From Candidatus Kerfeldbacteria bacterium (GTDB lineage Bacteria > Patescibacteriota > Patescibacteriia > PEXW01), in contig CAIPSZ010000035.1 in assembly GCA_903867845.1 (NCBI GenBank), positions 1-26,476 of the forward strand: a stretch of DNA of 26,476 nt, given 5' to 3'. Numbering within the stretch: position 1 is the first letter of the stretch; each line of letters starts with the position of its first letter. A program made the translations under genes and the position numbers. Of this stretch, positions 1-7,195 are shown piece by piece. Under the pieces are notes generated by a model. It worked only from the letters and a program-made list of their open reading frames with translations, had not been told where the DNA came from and did not search any database.

Positions 1-257
1 AGTACACCAGAGCAATAATGTCGATAAGAGCACCCATCACCTTTTTCCACATGACCACCAACAGTTGCATCGAGTTTATCGGGGAACGTATCCTTGTCCT
101 TAGCACGATGTTGGAAAATAATTTTCCCATCATGCGTGTAAAACCAAACATGGATCTCTTGGTGCAAGAGACCTTTTTTGTGCACATTCACCCGCGAGTC
201 CTCTCCAAGGATGCTGCCATTTTCATCAACGATATTGATATTGGCTTGGTCGGTCAT
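1..257 (-). CDS. Nudix-family hydrolase, partial (3' end beyond window)
   Basis: An open frame begins with ATG at 257 and runs off the left edge (about 85 residues seen). The segment HQEIHVWFYTHDGKIIFQHRAKDK followed by LDATVGGHVEKGD resembles the N-terminal half of a Nudix hydrolase of the isopentenyl-diphosphate-isomerase-like group, ending at the start of the Nudix box (GGHVEKGD). The next residues (GCSYRHYCSG) do not fit the expected REUxEExGU helix, so there may be a frameshift or assembly problem within the last 35 nt of the edge. The start lies 3 nt after the GIY-YIG stop, so the two are probably co-transcribed. Substrate unknown. Confidence 0.6.
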   Translation of the reverse strand, partial: MTDQANINIVDENGSILGEDSRVNVHKKGLLHQEIHVWFYTHDGKIIFQHRAKDKDTFPDKLDATVGGHVEKGDGCSYRHYCSGV

Positions 258-260
258 ATT

Positions 261-584
261 TTATTGCAACATGCCAGTAATAAGGCTGATCTTCTTTTTA
301 CGTGACCAGCGTTTTATTTGTCGTTCTCGCCGCGAGGCCACTACATAAGACGGAAATACTTTGGTATACACGAGTTGGAATGGTCGCCGTCGCTTAGTCC
401 AGAACGCTGCCTTACCTGCCTCATGATCCTTTAATCTTTGTATTATGTTCGTCGTTGATCCGACGTAAAGACTGTTATCAGAACACTCTAAAATATATAC
501 CCAGCTTTGCCCCTCGACTAGCTCGGGGCACTCGACTCCTGGAAATTGAAAGTGAACATCTGGCATAGAGTGGTCGAAGACCAC
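261..584 (-). CDS. GIY-YIG domain endonuclease-like protein
   Basis: The core runs from WVYILECSDNSLYVGSTTN to the basic end RRERQIKRWSRKKKISLI. It has the VYIL and LYVGST signatures and the arginine of the RLKDHE segment seen in the UPF0213/YhbQ-like single-domain GIY-YIG proteins, thought to be nucleases of uncertain role. The frame opens at 584, but the first 28 residues are partly encoded by a REP-like palindrome (509-529, giving PELVEG). The true start may be the ATG at 566 or lie further inside. It sits between tRNA-Arg and the Nudix gene on the same strand. Confidence 0.75.
   Translation of the reverse strand: MVFDHSMPDVHFQFPGVECPELVEGQSWVYILECSDNSLYVGSTTNIIQRLKDHEAGKAAFWTKRRRPFQLVYTKVFPSYVVASRRERQIKRWSRKKKISLITGMLQ
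509..529. repeat. REP-like palindrome (CCCCTCGA..AGCTCGGGG type)
   Basis: GCCCC and GGGGC arms enclose TCGACTAGCTC. A near-identical palindrome lies at 2436-2455 in the rpsO leader. Further palindromic sequence (GTGGTC-GAA-GACCAC near 570) follows before the tRNA gene. This resembles the interspersed palindromes common in CPR genomes. Here it contributes codons to the annotated N-terminus of the GIY-YIG frame. Confidence 0.6.
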
Positions 585-617
585 GAGCGAGGTCGAGCTT
601 GGTGAGACCGAGTCGAG

Positions 618-692
618 TGGTACCCCCGGCAGGAGTCGAACCTACATCTTGGGCTTAGAAGTCCCTTGCACTATCCGTTGTGCTACGGGGGC
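618..692 (-). tRNA. tRNA-Arg (anticodon UCU), CCA encoded
   Basis: Read on the minus strand, the acceptor GCCCCCG pairs with CGGGGGT, with a G-U pair at position 1-72. The D arm is GCAC/GTGC with an AACGGATA loop. The anticodon loop is CTTCTAA. The T arm is GTAGG-TTCGACT-CCTGC. Discriminator A is followed by a genomically encoded CCA (618-620). The anticodon stem has a three-GC core, with A-G opposed at 31-39 and A-A at 27-43, which is weaker than usual. The gene lies between the recombinase stop (728) and the GIY-YIG gene. Confidence 0.93.
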
Positions 693-727
693 GTAGCGAA
701 AAACTCTACGAGTTTACAAGCCGAACG

Positions 728-1678
728 TCAATCTTCATCCTTCTCCTTCTTCCCTCTACGGTTGTGAAAAGCTTTGTACACTTCACGCAATTGCTGGTTG
801 GTCACGTGCGTGTAAATTTGCGTCGTGGTAATGCTGGCGTGGCCAAGCATAGATTGCACGCTGCGAATGTCTGCACCGTTCATGAGCAGGTCGGTTGCGT
901 ACGAATGGCGCAGCGTGTGCGGCGTGATGCGCTTGGTAATGCCAGCCGCCTTAGCGTAGAACTGCACGATGCGCTGGATGGACCGTGGGGTAAGGGGTTT
1001 GAAATTCTCGCTGGAGCGTTTGATTGCCCGGTCGTGCCGCAGGAACATCCACTCTTCCTCATCTGTTCGTTTTTTTAAGTACTCGCCAATCCAGTGCCGT
1101 GCATTATGACTGAGAAAGACGACGCGCAGCTTGCTACCCTTGCCGCGGACGGTGAACTCGTCCTTCTCCATGTTGATCTGATCTTTCTTCAATCCTGCTA
1201 ATTCGGATACACGTAACCCCGTCGAGAAGAGAAGTTCGAGGATAGCCTTATCCCGAATCTGTATGATGTTCTGCTGTTCAATCTTAAGCGGCGCTTCCAA
1301 GAAACGTTCCAAATCCGATCCTTCCATGAAGCTCACCTGGCGTTCCTGCTGCTTCGCGAGCTCAACTTTTTCTGAAGAGAGCGTGGTCACGTCACGCTTG
1401 GCCATGTACTTCAGGAATGCACGCAAAGCAATGAGGTGGTAGTTGCGCGTGCTCGCTTTGAGTGGTTCTTTCTGCTGGTTTACCAACCGGTTCAGGTATA
1501 AGCGGTACTGCCGAACCTTTTCCGAGGTGATATCAGCAGGATCTTTCAAATCACCCCAGGAGAGAAATCGTGACAAATAGAAATGATAATTTTTTACGGT
1601 AAGCGGGGACACGTTCTTCTCAATTTCCAAGTACTCCAAGAAATCGGTGAGGAGCTTGGGGAGAGTGGGGGAAGCCAT
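728..1678 (-). CDS. XerC/XerD-like tyrosine recombinase
   Basis: 316 residues from the chosen ATG at 1678 (MASPTLPKL); an upstream in-frame ATG at 1699 adds seven residues. The N-terminal SAM-like core-binding domain (LLTDFLEYLEIEKNVSPLTVKNYHFYLSRFL) precedes the catalytic domain. Visible catalytic residues are Arg in STGLRVSEL, Lys in VRGKGSKLRVV, HxxR in HTLRHSYAT, His in LGHASITTTQ and the nucleophile in IYTHV. Length and motifs fit the chromosomal Xer family, which resolves chromosome dimers at dif, rather than a long phage integrase. Its position next to a tRNA gene recalls integrases, but no attachment duplication was seen. No SD is visible; a TACAAT hexamer lies 9 nt before the ATG. 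Confidence 0.88.
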   Translation of the reverse strand: MASPTLPKLLTDFLEYLEIEKNVSPLTVKNYHFYLSRFLSWGDLKDPADITSEKVRQYRLYLNRLVNQQKEPLKASTRNYHLIALRAFLKYMAKRDVTTLSSEKVELAKQQERQVSFMEGSDLERFLEAPLKIEQQNIIQIRDKAILELLFSTGLRVSELAGLKKDQINMEKDEFTVRGKGSKLRVVFLSHNARHWIGEYLKKRTDEEEWMFLRHDRAIKRSSENFKPLTPRSIQRIVQFYAKAAGITKRITPHTLRHSYATDLLMNGADIRSVQSMLGHASITTTQIYTHVTNQQLREVYKAFHNRRGKKEKDED

Positions 1679-1730
1679 AGCGCGGATATTGTACGACACT
1701 TTACTCGAACTGCCTAGAGTGAATAGGGAG

Positions 1731-1885
1731 TTGACGAACAGTACACCTTCTCGTACAATGCAATCTCCGTCCCCTATTCCCGTTCATTGTACCGGTTCAA
1801 CCCCGGCCGTTGATGCTCGGACATGCATCGCCCTGTTTCCGTGTTTAGACCTCCCGGCTGTGTATTTCACGGCCGGGAATTTTTT
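1731..1885 (+). ncRNA. Tandem small RNA unit 1 (type 1), with promoter and terminator
   Basis: The promoter is TTGACG (1731-1736), 17-nt spacer, TACAAT (1754-1759), so the RNA should start near 1766. It contains the type-1 signature CCGTTGATGC, with hairpin GATGC/GCATC around an 8-nt loop. It ends in a GC-rich stem (CCCGGCTGTG/CACGGCCGGG, 1852-1878) followed by six T. The final TT forms the start of the next promoter's -35. No credible ORF or SD is present. Transcription is predicted, not shown. Confidence 0.7.
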
Positions 1886-2014
1886 GACTTTCACAATAAA
1901 CGTACGTACCATAACCACAAAGAAACCTAACCGTAGGGGAGGGCGGCAGACCTCCGAGATCAGGTCATATGGTAAATTGAGGGACCCGGGTAGCTCCTCT
2001 ACCCGGGATTTTTT
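1884..2014 (+). ncRNA. Tandem small RNA unit 2 (type 2), with promoter and terminator
   Basis: The promoter is TTGACT (1884-1889), 17 nt, TACCAT (1907-1912), with RNA start near 1919. It carries the type-2 signature GAGGGCGG...CCGAGA.CAGG shared with unit 4. The terminator is a perfect 9-bp stem CCCGGGTAG/CTACCCGGG (1985-2007) with loop CTCCT and six T. The U-tract again overlaps the next -35 box. Confidence 0.7.
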
Positions 2015-2162
2015 GACACGAGTTTGTACTCATTCTATACTCGACTCCTGAGTATTTCTTATCGCTCTTTGCCCAACCAGGGCCCGTTGATGCACGGTTT
2101 TGCATCTTGACTTCATGATCCGCCTCCGATTCCCGGGCAGGTGCACTGCTCGGGATTTTTTT
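2013..2162 (+). ncRNA. Tandem small RNA unit 3 (type 1), with promoter and terminator
   Basis: The promoter is TTGACA (2013-2018), 17 nt, TATACT (2036-2041), the strongest of the four, with RNA start near 2048. It has CCCGTTGATGC with the same GATGC/GCATC hairpin as unit 1 but a different loop (ACGGTTTT). The terminator stem is at 2131-2155 (TCCCGGGCAG/CTGCTCGGGA), followed by seven T. Confidence 0.72.
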
Positions 2163-2297
2163 GACTTTAAAACGATAACTTCATACAATACAGGAAAAGA
2201 AAATCCCTCGAAGATGAGGGCGGTTAATCCCCGAGACAGGATTAAATATACGTACCTGCTACAACACCCAGGCGGCTCCTCTGCCCGGGATTTTTTT
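2161..2297 (+). ncRNA. Tandem small RNA unit 4 (type 2), with promoter and terminator
   Basis: The promoter is TTGACT (2161-2166), 17 nt, TACAAT (2184-2189), with RNA start near 2196. It shares GAGGGCGG, CCCCGAGACAGG and the terminator loop GGCTCCTCTGCCCGGG with unit 2. The stem at 2267-2289 has one mismatch and is followed by seven T. It is the last unit before the REP pair and the rpsO promoter. Confidence 0.7.
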
Positions 2298-2304
2298 CGT
2301 GTCT

Positions 2305-2359
2305 TGCTGAACTTGGTTCAGCATCTCTAGACCCAGAGGTCCTGAACCATGTTCAGGAC
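2305..2359. repeat. Paired REP-like palindromes upstream of rpsO promoter
   Basis: Two palindromes, TGCTGAAC-TTG-GTTCAGCA (2305-2323) and GTCCTGAAC-CAT-GTTCAGGAC (2339-2359), are followed by GACACAG and the rpsO -35 box. The same two palindrome types, in swapped order, precede the tig promoter (20002-20059), and a single one follows tig (21433-21453). Confidence 0.75.
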
Positions 2360-2366
2360 GACACAG

Positions 2367-2395
2367 TTGACAGAACGTCTAATCCCCGTTATAGT
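2367..2395 (+). promoter_or_regulatory. sigma70-type promoter of rpsO-NYN
   Basis: TTGACA (2367-2372), 17-nt spacer, TATAGT (2390-2395). Predicted start near 2402, giving a leader of about 83 nt. Confidence 0.8.
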
Positions 2396-2401
2396 CTCTG
2401 C

Positions 2402-2484
2402 GTCTCAATATTTACTGGTACGGCGACATCGGTCTCCCCCTCGACGAGCTCGGGGTGACTAGGTCACCGCGAAAGGACCATGGT
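2402..2484 (+). promoter_or_regulatory. rpsO leader with two hairpins
   Basis: The leader contains CCCC-TCGACGAGCTC-GGGG (2436-2455) and GGTGAC-TAG-GTCACC (about 2454-2468), directly before the GAAAGGA SD-like stretch and the ATG at 2485. S15 represses its own translation through leader RNA structure in several bacteria. Placement here suggests, but does not show, the same. One hairpin belongs to the REP-like family also found at 509-529. Confidence 0.4.
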
Positions 2485-2784
2485 ATGCTCGACAAGACCG
2501 CCAAGGATAGGATTATTAAGAAGTACAAGACCCACGAAGGGGACACGGGCTCGCCCGAGGTCCAAATTGCCATACTCTCGCACGAAATTGAGCAACTCAC
2601 CGGCCACTTGAAGACCCACAAGAAGGACTTCAGCTCCCGCCGCGGTTTGCTCAAGAAGGTCGGCCAGCGCCGCCGCCTCATGGTCTACTTGCAGCGCGAG
2701 GACAACACCCGCTTCGAAGAGCTGGCCAAGAAGCTGAAGCTCAAGGCGGCAACCTACGTGATTCCCACCGCCCCAGCCGAATAA
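2485..2784 (+). CDS. rpsO: 30S ribosomal protein S15
   Basis: 99 residues. S15 binds 16S rRNA at the central-domain three-way junction early in 30S assembly. Family landmarks are THEGDTGSPEVQIAILSHEI (His and Asp-Thr-Gly-Ser of the rRNA-binding loop), LTGHLKTHKKDFSSRRGLLKKVGQRRRLMVYL and the C-terminal helix. The frame opens at 2455, but the ATG at 2485 (MLDKTAKD) matches the family N-terminus and follows a GAAAGGA stretch. The C-terminus (AATYVIPTAPAE) is about ten residues longer than usual. The stop codon overlaps the next gene's ATG by one base, implying translational coupling. Confidence 0.97.
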   Translation: MLDKTAKDRIIKKYKTHEGDTGSPEVQIAILSHEIEQLTGHLKTHKKDFSSRRGLLKKVGQRRRLMVYLQREDNTRFEELAKKLKLKAATYVIPTAPAE

Positions 2785-3323
2785 TGATTTCCACTGCAGA
2801 CCAACGCATCGGCGTCTTCGTAGACCTCTCTAACCTCTACCACTCGGCACGACGGCTCCACGGCAGCCGCCCGAATTTTGGCGGAATTTTAGAAAAGGGC
2901 GTGAGCAACCGCAAACTTATCCGCGCTTTTGCGTACGGGATTAGCAACCAGACACCCGAAGAAGAAAAATTCTTTGAGTCGTTGACGAAGCAAGGCTTTG
3001 AACTCCGGATGAAAGAACTGCAGGTGTTCGGCGATGGCACGAAGAAAGGTGACTGGGACGTGGGCATTGCCATTGACGCTCTGCGTTACGCCAAGAAGGT
3101 AGATGTGGTTATCCTTATTACTGGTGATGGCGACTTCGTTCCCTTGGTACGCGCCTTGCAGCACGAAGGCGTGCGCGTGGAAGGCATGGCTTTTGGTTTA
3201 GCAGCCTCTATCAAGCTCAAAGAAGCCGTTGACCAGTTCACTGACCTCTCTGCCGACAAGCGCTCGTTCCTCATCCCGAGCAAACTGGCGCGTGAAGGTC
3301 GTATCCGCTTACTCCGTCGTTAA
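2784..3323 (+). CDS. NYN/PIN-like domain protein (LabA/DUF88 family nuclease)
   Basis: 179 residues. Acidic residues expected of the metal site are in VFVDLSNLY (about residue 14), GDWDVGIAIDALRYA (about residues 93-101) and ILITGDGDFVPLVRALQ (about residues 112-118). This pattern defines the NYN branch of the PIN-like superfamily, predicted metal-dependent RNases. It overlaps the rpsO stop by one base and precedes pnp, so a role in RNA processing or decay is plausible. The specific substrate is unknown. Confidence 0.85.
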   Translation: MISTADQRIGVFVDLSNLYHSARRLHGSRPNFGGILEKGVSNRKLIRAFAYGISNQTPEEEKFFESLTKQGFELRMKELQVFGDGTKKGDWDVGIAIDALRYAKKVDVVILITGDGDFVPLVRALQHEGVRVEGMAFGLAASIKLKEAVDQFTDLSADKRSFLIPSKLAREGRIRLLRR

Positions 3324-3376
3324 TTTCATTCATTAACTTTACTCATTAACTGCTCCAGCTCGCGTTCGTGGTTTGA

Positions 3377-3457
3377 AGTCAGCAGCGTACGTCCCTAAAG
3401 ACGCGCTCTCCTGACTGCAAACTGTGGGTGCGGCGGAGCGAAAGAAAGGTCCGCCCT
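3377..3457 (+). promoter_or_regulatory. pnp leader hairpins
   Basis: Two stems precede the pnp start. One has AGTCAG (3377-3382) pairing with CTGACT (3411-3416) around an inner GCG/CGC-rich arm. A second, GGCGGA/TCCGCC (about 3431-3454), holds the purine-rich GAAAGAAAGG SD-like stretch in its loop, just before the ATG at 3458. A structured pnp leader cut by RNase III and PNPase is known from enterobacterial autoregulation; similarity here is by position and fold only. Confidence 0.45.
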
Positions 3458-5746
3458 ATGGCAGACATTAAGACATTCACCGCCGACATTGGCGGCAAGA
3501 CCCTCACCATCCAGACTGGCAAGTACGCCGGGCTGGCCAGCGCCGCGTGCACCGTCCAGTACGGTGACACCGTCATCCTCGCCACTGTAGTGCGCTCCAC
3601 CAGCGTCCGCGAGGGCATCGACTACTTCCCACTTATGGTGGACTACGAGGAACGCCTCTACGCCGCCGGGAAAATTAAAGGCTCGCGCTTCATCAAGCGG
3701 GAAGGTCGCCCGACCGACGAAGCCATCCTCACCGGCCGCGTCATTGACCGCTCGGTGCGCCCCTTGTTTGACCAGCGCATGCGCAACGACGTGCAAGTTT
3801 CCATTCTCGTCCTCTCGTGGGACCAGGAGAACGATCCCGATATTCCAAGCTTGATTGGCGCCGCAACCGTGCTCTCCATGTCCGAAATTCCGTGGAGTGG
3901 CCCGATCGGCGGCGTGCGCGTCGGCCAGATCAACGGCGAGTGGGTGCTAAACCCCAGCTACGAAGCGCGCGACAAGAGCGACCTGGATTTGGTACTCGCC
4001 GCCAGCAAGGAAAAGGCTGTGATGATTGAAGCTGGCGCCAAGCAAGTCGATGAAGCCACGGTCGCTGGTGCCGTGGAATTCGGCATGAAGCACAACCGCA
4101 AAGTTATTGAGCTCATCGAGCAGGTTGTGGCTGCGGTTGGCAAACCCAAGATCGTCATTGCCACCGAAGGCGCAGACGCGGATGTGAAGAAGAAGCTCCA
4201 CGCCAAAGTCGAAGCGTTCTTCACGGCCGAGAAGAAGCAGAGCCTCTTTGCTGATCCGAGCAAGCAAGCGCAAAGCGCGGCAATTAAAGCCATGACGGAC
4301 GAGCTCGACGCCATGCTCAAAGCCGATAATGAAGTGAGCAAGGACGAGCGCGCTATGGGCGTGGGCATGCTGGATGAATTCATTAGCGAAGCTGCCATGT
4401 CCTTGGTCCTCGAGACGGGCAAGCGCGTGGACGGCCGCGGTGTGGATGAAATCCGCCCTTTGTCTGCTGCGGTTGGGTTACTCCCCCGCACGCACGGCAC
4501 GGGTTTGTTCCAGCGAGGTGAAACGCAAGTGATGTCCATTGTCACGCTCGGCTCACCTGGTGACGAGCAGACCTTGGATGGCATGGAAGAGACCGGCAAG
4601 AAGCGCTACATGCACCACTACAACTTCCCTTCCTATTCGGTGGGTGAAGTGAAACCGAACCGCGGCCCGGGCCGTCGTGAAATTGGCCACGGTGCGCTTG
4701 CCGAAAAAGCACTCATGCCGGTGCTCCCAGACAAGGAAACCTTCCCGTACACCATTCGCGTGGTGAGCGAAGTTATGTCCAGCAATGGTTCCACCTCGCA
4801 AGCGTCAGCGTGCGGCTCATCCCTGTCCCTCATGGACGCGGGCGTGCCCATTACCGCGCCGGTCGCCGGCATTGCCATGGGGCTCATCGTGGACCCGAAG
4901 GATGCCAGCAAGTACAAGGTCATTACCGACATCCAAGGCATTGAAGACCACGCCGGTGGCATGGACTTCAAAGTGGCAGGCACGAAGAAGGGCATCACTG
5001 CTATCCAAGTCGACATCAAAGTGGATGGCCTGACCATGGACATGGTAAAGGAAGCGCTCACTGGTGCGCAGAAAGCCCGGTTGCAAATCCTGGACGTCAT
5101 GAATGGCGCCATTGCCGAGCCGCGCAAGGAACTTTCACCGTACGCGCCGCGCATCACCACGGTCCGCATCAATCCTGATCTCATCCGCGACGTCATTGGC
5201 AAAGGTGGCGAGACCATCAACAAGATCATTGACGAGTGCGGTGGTGCCGACGTCACGAAGATTGACATTGATGATGATGGCTTGATCTTCATTACCTCCA
5301 CCAGCGCCGAAATGGCGACGAAGGCCGAGGAATGGATTAAGAACATCACCCGTGAAGTCGTACCCGGTGAAATCTTCGAAGGCACGGTCACCCAGATCAT
5401 GAAGGATCGCAACAGCGGCGGTGAGATTGGCGCTATCGTGGAGTTTGCGCCAGGCAAAGATGGCATGGTCCACATTTCTGAATTTGCCGCTGCGCGCATC
5501 CGCGCCGTCTCGGACGTGGTCCAGGTCGGCCAGAAGCTGAAGGTGAAGGTGATGGAAGTGGACAAGGAGCGCGGTCGCATTAGCCTCTCGGTGAAAGCCC
5601 TGGGCAGCGAGAGCGACCTCGTCATTCCTGACTCCGCCCTGGCGCCTGCCGGCTTTGAAGGCAATAGTGGCGGCGGCTTCCATGGTCGCAGCAACGGCTT
5701 CCGCAATGGCGGCGGCGACCGCGGCCACTTCCGCCGACGCGAGTAA
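3458..5746 (+). CDS. pnp: Polyribonucleotide nucleotidyltransferase (PNPase)
   Basis: 762 residues from the ATG at 3458 (MADIKTFTADIGGKTL); the frame opens at 3428. PNPase is a phosphorolytic 3'-to-5' exoribonuclease that degrades mRNA in the cytoplasm. Domains seen are the first RNase PH fold (about 1-140), a helical domain, and the second RNase PH fold from about 300 with FPSYSVGEVKPNRGPGRREIGHG and the active-site segment GSSLSLMDAGVPI (about 452-464). Then come a KH domain (DLIRDVIGKGGETINKI, about 573) and an S1 domain (635-705). The tail is Gly/Arg-rich (GGGFHGRSNGFRNGGG), suggesting extra RNA binding. It follows the NYN gene and ends at a terminator. Confidence 0.98.
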   Translation: MADIKTFTADIGGKTLTIQTGKYAGLASAACTVQYGDTVILATVVRSTSVREGIDYFPLMVDYEERLYAAGKIKGSRFIKREGRPTDEAILTGRVIDRSVRPLFDQRMRNDVQVSILVLSWDQENDPDIPSLIGAATVLSMSEIPWSGPIGGVRVGQINGEWVLNPSYEARDKSDLDLVLAASKEKAVMIEAGAKQVDEATVAGAVEFGMKHNRKVIELIEQVVAAVGKPKIVIATEGADADVKKKLHAKVEAFFTAEKKQSLFADPSKQAQSAAIKAMTDELDAMLKADNEVSKDERAMGVGMLDEFISEAAMSLVLETGKRVDGRGVDEIRPLSAAVGLLPRTHGTGLFQRGETQVMSIVTLGSPGDEQTLDGMEETGKKRYMHHYNFPSYSVGEVKPNRGPGRREIGHGALAEKALMPVLPDKETFPYTIRVVSEVMSSNGSTSQASACGSSLSLMDAGVPITAPVAGIAMGLIVDPKDASKYKVITDIQGIEDHAGGMDFKVAGTKKGITAIQVDIKVDGLTMDMVKEALTGAQKARLQILDVMNGAIAEPRKELSPYAPRITTVRINPDLIRDVIGKGGETINKIIDECGGADVTKIDIDDDGLIFITSTSAEMATKAEEWIKNITREVVPGEIFEGTVTQIMKDRNSGGEIGAIVEFAPGKDGMVHISEFAAARIRAVSDVVQVGQKLKVKVMEVDKERGRISLSVKALGSESDLVIPDSALAPAGFEGNSGGGFHGRSNGFRNGGGDRGHFRRRE

Positions 5747-5759
5747 ACACACGTAATTG

Positions 5760-5792
5760 AAAAAGCCGCTCGGGATTTCCGGGCGGCTTTTT
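5760..5792 (+). terminator. Intrinsic terminator after pnp
   Basis: AAAAAGCCGCTCGG and CCGGGCGGCTTTTT form a near-perfect stem with a U-tract. The symmetrical A and T runs make it usable from both strands. It runs into the -10 region of the next gene. Confidence 0.88.
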
Positions 5793-5805
5793 GGTTTGCA
5801 AGTGC

Positions 5806-5811
5806 TATGCT
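5806..5811 (+). promoter_or_regulatory. Extended -10 for leaderless GT-C gene
   Basis: TGC-TATGCT (hexamer 5806-5811) ends exactly 6 nt before the ATG at 5818. The expected transcription start therefore falls on or next to the start codon. No good -35 is seen; the upstream bases belong to the pnp terminator. The same 6-nt spacing occurs at four other genes here. Confidence 0.55.
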
Positions 5812-5817
5812 TGGGCC

Positions 5818-7110
5818 ATGCGCATCCTGAAGCCAACCGTCACCTCGCTCATCATCGTCCTGGCCAGCGGGCTCATTCTGCTCACATTTTTCCTGCGTCC
5901 GTCCTGGCAAATTGGCGGCGACGGGTTTGGCTACTACGCCTACGTCCGGTCCGCACTCTTCGACCACAACCTCAACCTGACGAACGAGTTTCAGTACTTC
6001 GACGCGCACTACAACCGGCAGTCGTTGAGCTACTACCGCACACCGACGGGGAAAACCGGGGATCCGTTTTCCATTGGGCCGAGTATCCTCTGGCTCCCAT
6101 TCGTCCTTGTGGCCGATGGCGTGCAGCACGTTGGGCACGTTGCTGACCCGAACCCAATCTCTGGGTACAACACGCCCTACCAAGTTGCGGTCGCGCTTGG
6201 CACCTGGGCGTACGCGCTGCTTGGCGCCGGCCTGCTTTTCCTCGCACTCGCGCGACTCACTCGCCCGTGGCCCGCGTGGTGGGCAACACTTTCCATATTT
6301 GGCATTTCACCACTTTGGTACTACCTCATCTACGGCCCGAGCATGGCACACGGCATGTCGTTTGCAACGGGTGCTGCGCTCTTCGCTCTTGCCGTGCACT
6401 TTTTTAAGAAACCCGAACGGACCCTATGGCATGCCCTCGGGCTTGGCGCGCTCGTTGGTCTGGCATTCCTGGTCCGCTGGCAGGATGTGCTCATCGGGCT
6501 CATCCCGCTCGCCACGTTCTTCCGCGGTACATTACGCCGCCAAGTCACGGAGTGGTGCGGCTGGATCGTTGGTGGCTTCCTGCTGGTGAGCTGGCCGCAA
6601 TTCGTTGTCTGGCAAAAACTCTATGGTGCGTTCCTGACCATCCCGCAGTCTACGTCGTTCTTCTCGCTGAGCCACCCACACCTCTGGCAGTTCCTCACGT
6701 CGGCGCAGCACGGGATGTTCGCTGTGCACCCACTTCTCCTTATTGGTCTAGCGGGAATGCTGTGGGCAATCAAGGCGTGGCCACTCCTGATTTGGCCAAC
6801 GCTCGTCGTTCTCTTCGCCGAAATCTACCTCAACGCTGGATTGAACGACTGGTTCGGCGGCGCATCCTTTGGCGCCCGACGAATGGTGAGTGTCCTATTT
6901 GCTTTCGCGCTAGGCTTAGCATTTGTATTAAGCAAAGCTCATCGCTTATGGCAGCGCGCAACGCTCACTGCCATCATTATTATTGCTATGCTGTTCAATC
7001 TGGGGCTGGCGGTAGCGTACGCTCGTGGCTACCTTCCCCTGGAAGCACCGACCACTTTGCACGCGCTCTATACCGAACCCTTCCGGGCGCTCCTTCACCT
7101 CCGCCAGTAG
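5818..7110 (+). CDS. Multipass membrane protein, GT-C glycosyltransferase-like
   Basis: 430 residues from the ATG at 5818 (MRILKPTV). An N-terminal hydrophobic segment is followed by an extracytoplasmic loop with GGDGFGYYAYVRSALFDHNLNLTNEF, then roughly nine or ten further membrane segments. The acidic residue after the first helix and the general layout resemble GT-C-fold transferases that use polyprenyl-phosphate sugars (PMT/ArnT-like), in which that Asp is catalytic. No family-specific signature was confirmed. Likely role is glycosylation of a surface polymer or protein. It is monocistronic: a terminator lies upstream and a new promoter downstream. Confidence 0.6.
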   Translation: MRILKPTVTSLIIVLASGLILLTFFLRPSWQIGGDGFGYYAYVRSALFDHNLNLTNEFQYFDAHYNRQSLSYYRTPTGKTGDPFSIGPSILWLPFVLVADGVQHVGHVADPNPISGYNTPYQVAVALGTWAYALLGAGLLFLALARLTRPWPAWWATLSIFGISPLWYYLIYGPSMAHGMSFATGAALFALAVHFFKKPERTLWHALGLGALVGLAFLVRWQDVLIGLIPLATFFRGTLRRQVTEWCGWIVGGFLLVSWPQFVVWQKLYGAFLTIPQSTSFFSLSHPHLWQFLTSAQHGMFAVHPLLLIGLAGMLWAIKAWPLLIWPTLVVLFAEIYLNAGLNDWFGGASFGARRMVSVLFAFALGLAFVLSKAHRLWQRATLTAIIIIAMLFNLGLAVAYARGYLPLEAPTTLHALYTEPFRALLHLRQ

Positions 7111-7133
7111 CACAGCGTGCCAGTAGAAAAGTC

Positions 7134-7161
7134 TTGCGCTGTGCGCTCCATGCCGTACAAT
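7134..7161 (+). promoter_or_regulatory. Promoter of the SpeD-like gene
   Basis: TTGCGC (7134-7139), 16 nt, TACAAT (7156-7161). Predicted start near 7168. No clear SD precedes the ATG at 7196; the leader is pyrimidine-rich, then A-rich. Confidence 0.5.
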
Positions 7162-7195
7162 AAAATCTGTGCTTCTTTTTTAACCAAAAAATGAA

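Noticed and set aside
18..305. 95-residue plus-strand frame at the left edge
   Set aside because: It lies antisense to the partial Nudix frame, which has recognisable family sequence.
618..1678. Integrated element at tRNA-Arg driven by the adjacent recombinase
   Set aside because: No direct repeat of the tRNA 3' end was found in the window, and the recombinase looks like a chromosomal Xer protein.
1731..2297. CRISPR array
   Set aside because: Units are about 110-150 nt, only partly similar, alternate in type and each has promoter and terminator; there are no short regular repeats with unique spacers.
1647..2330. Plus-strand frames of 134 and 76 residues across the small-RNA units
   Set aside because: They cross promoters and terminators, lack SD sites and have no family resemblance; the RNA interpretation explains the region better.
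4633..6183. 516-residue minus-strand frame opposite pnp and the membrane protein gene
   Set aside because: It is a shadow of the strongly supported pnp frame, with low-complexity Ser/Arg/Pro composition and no recognisable domain.
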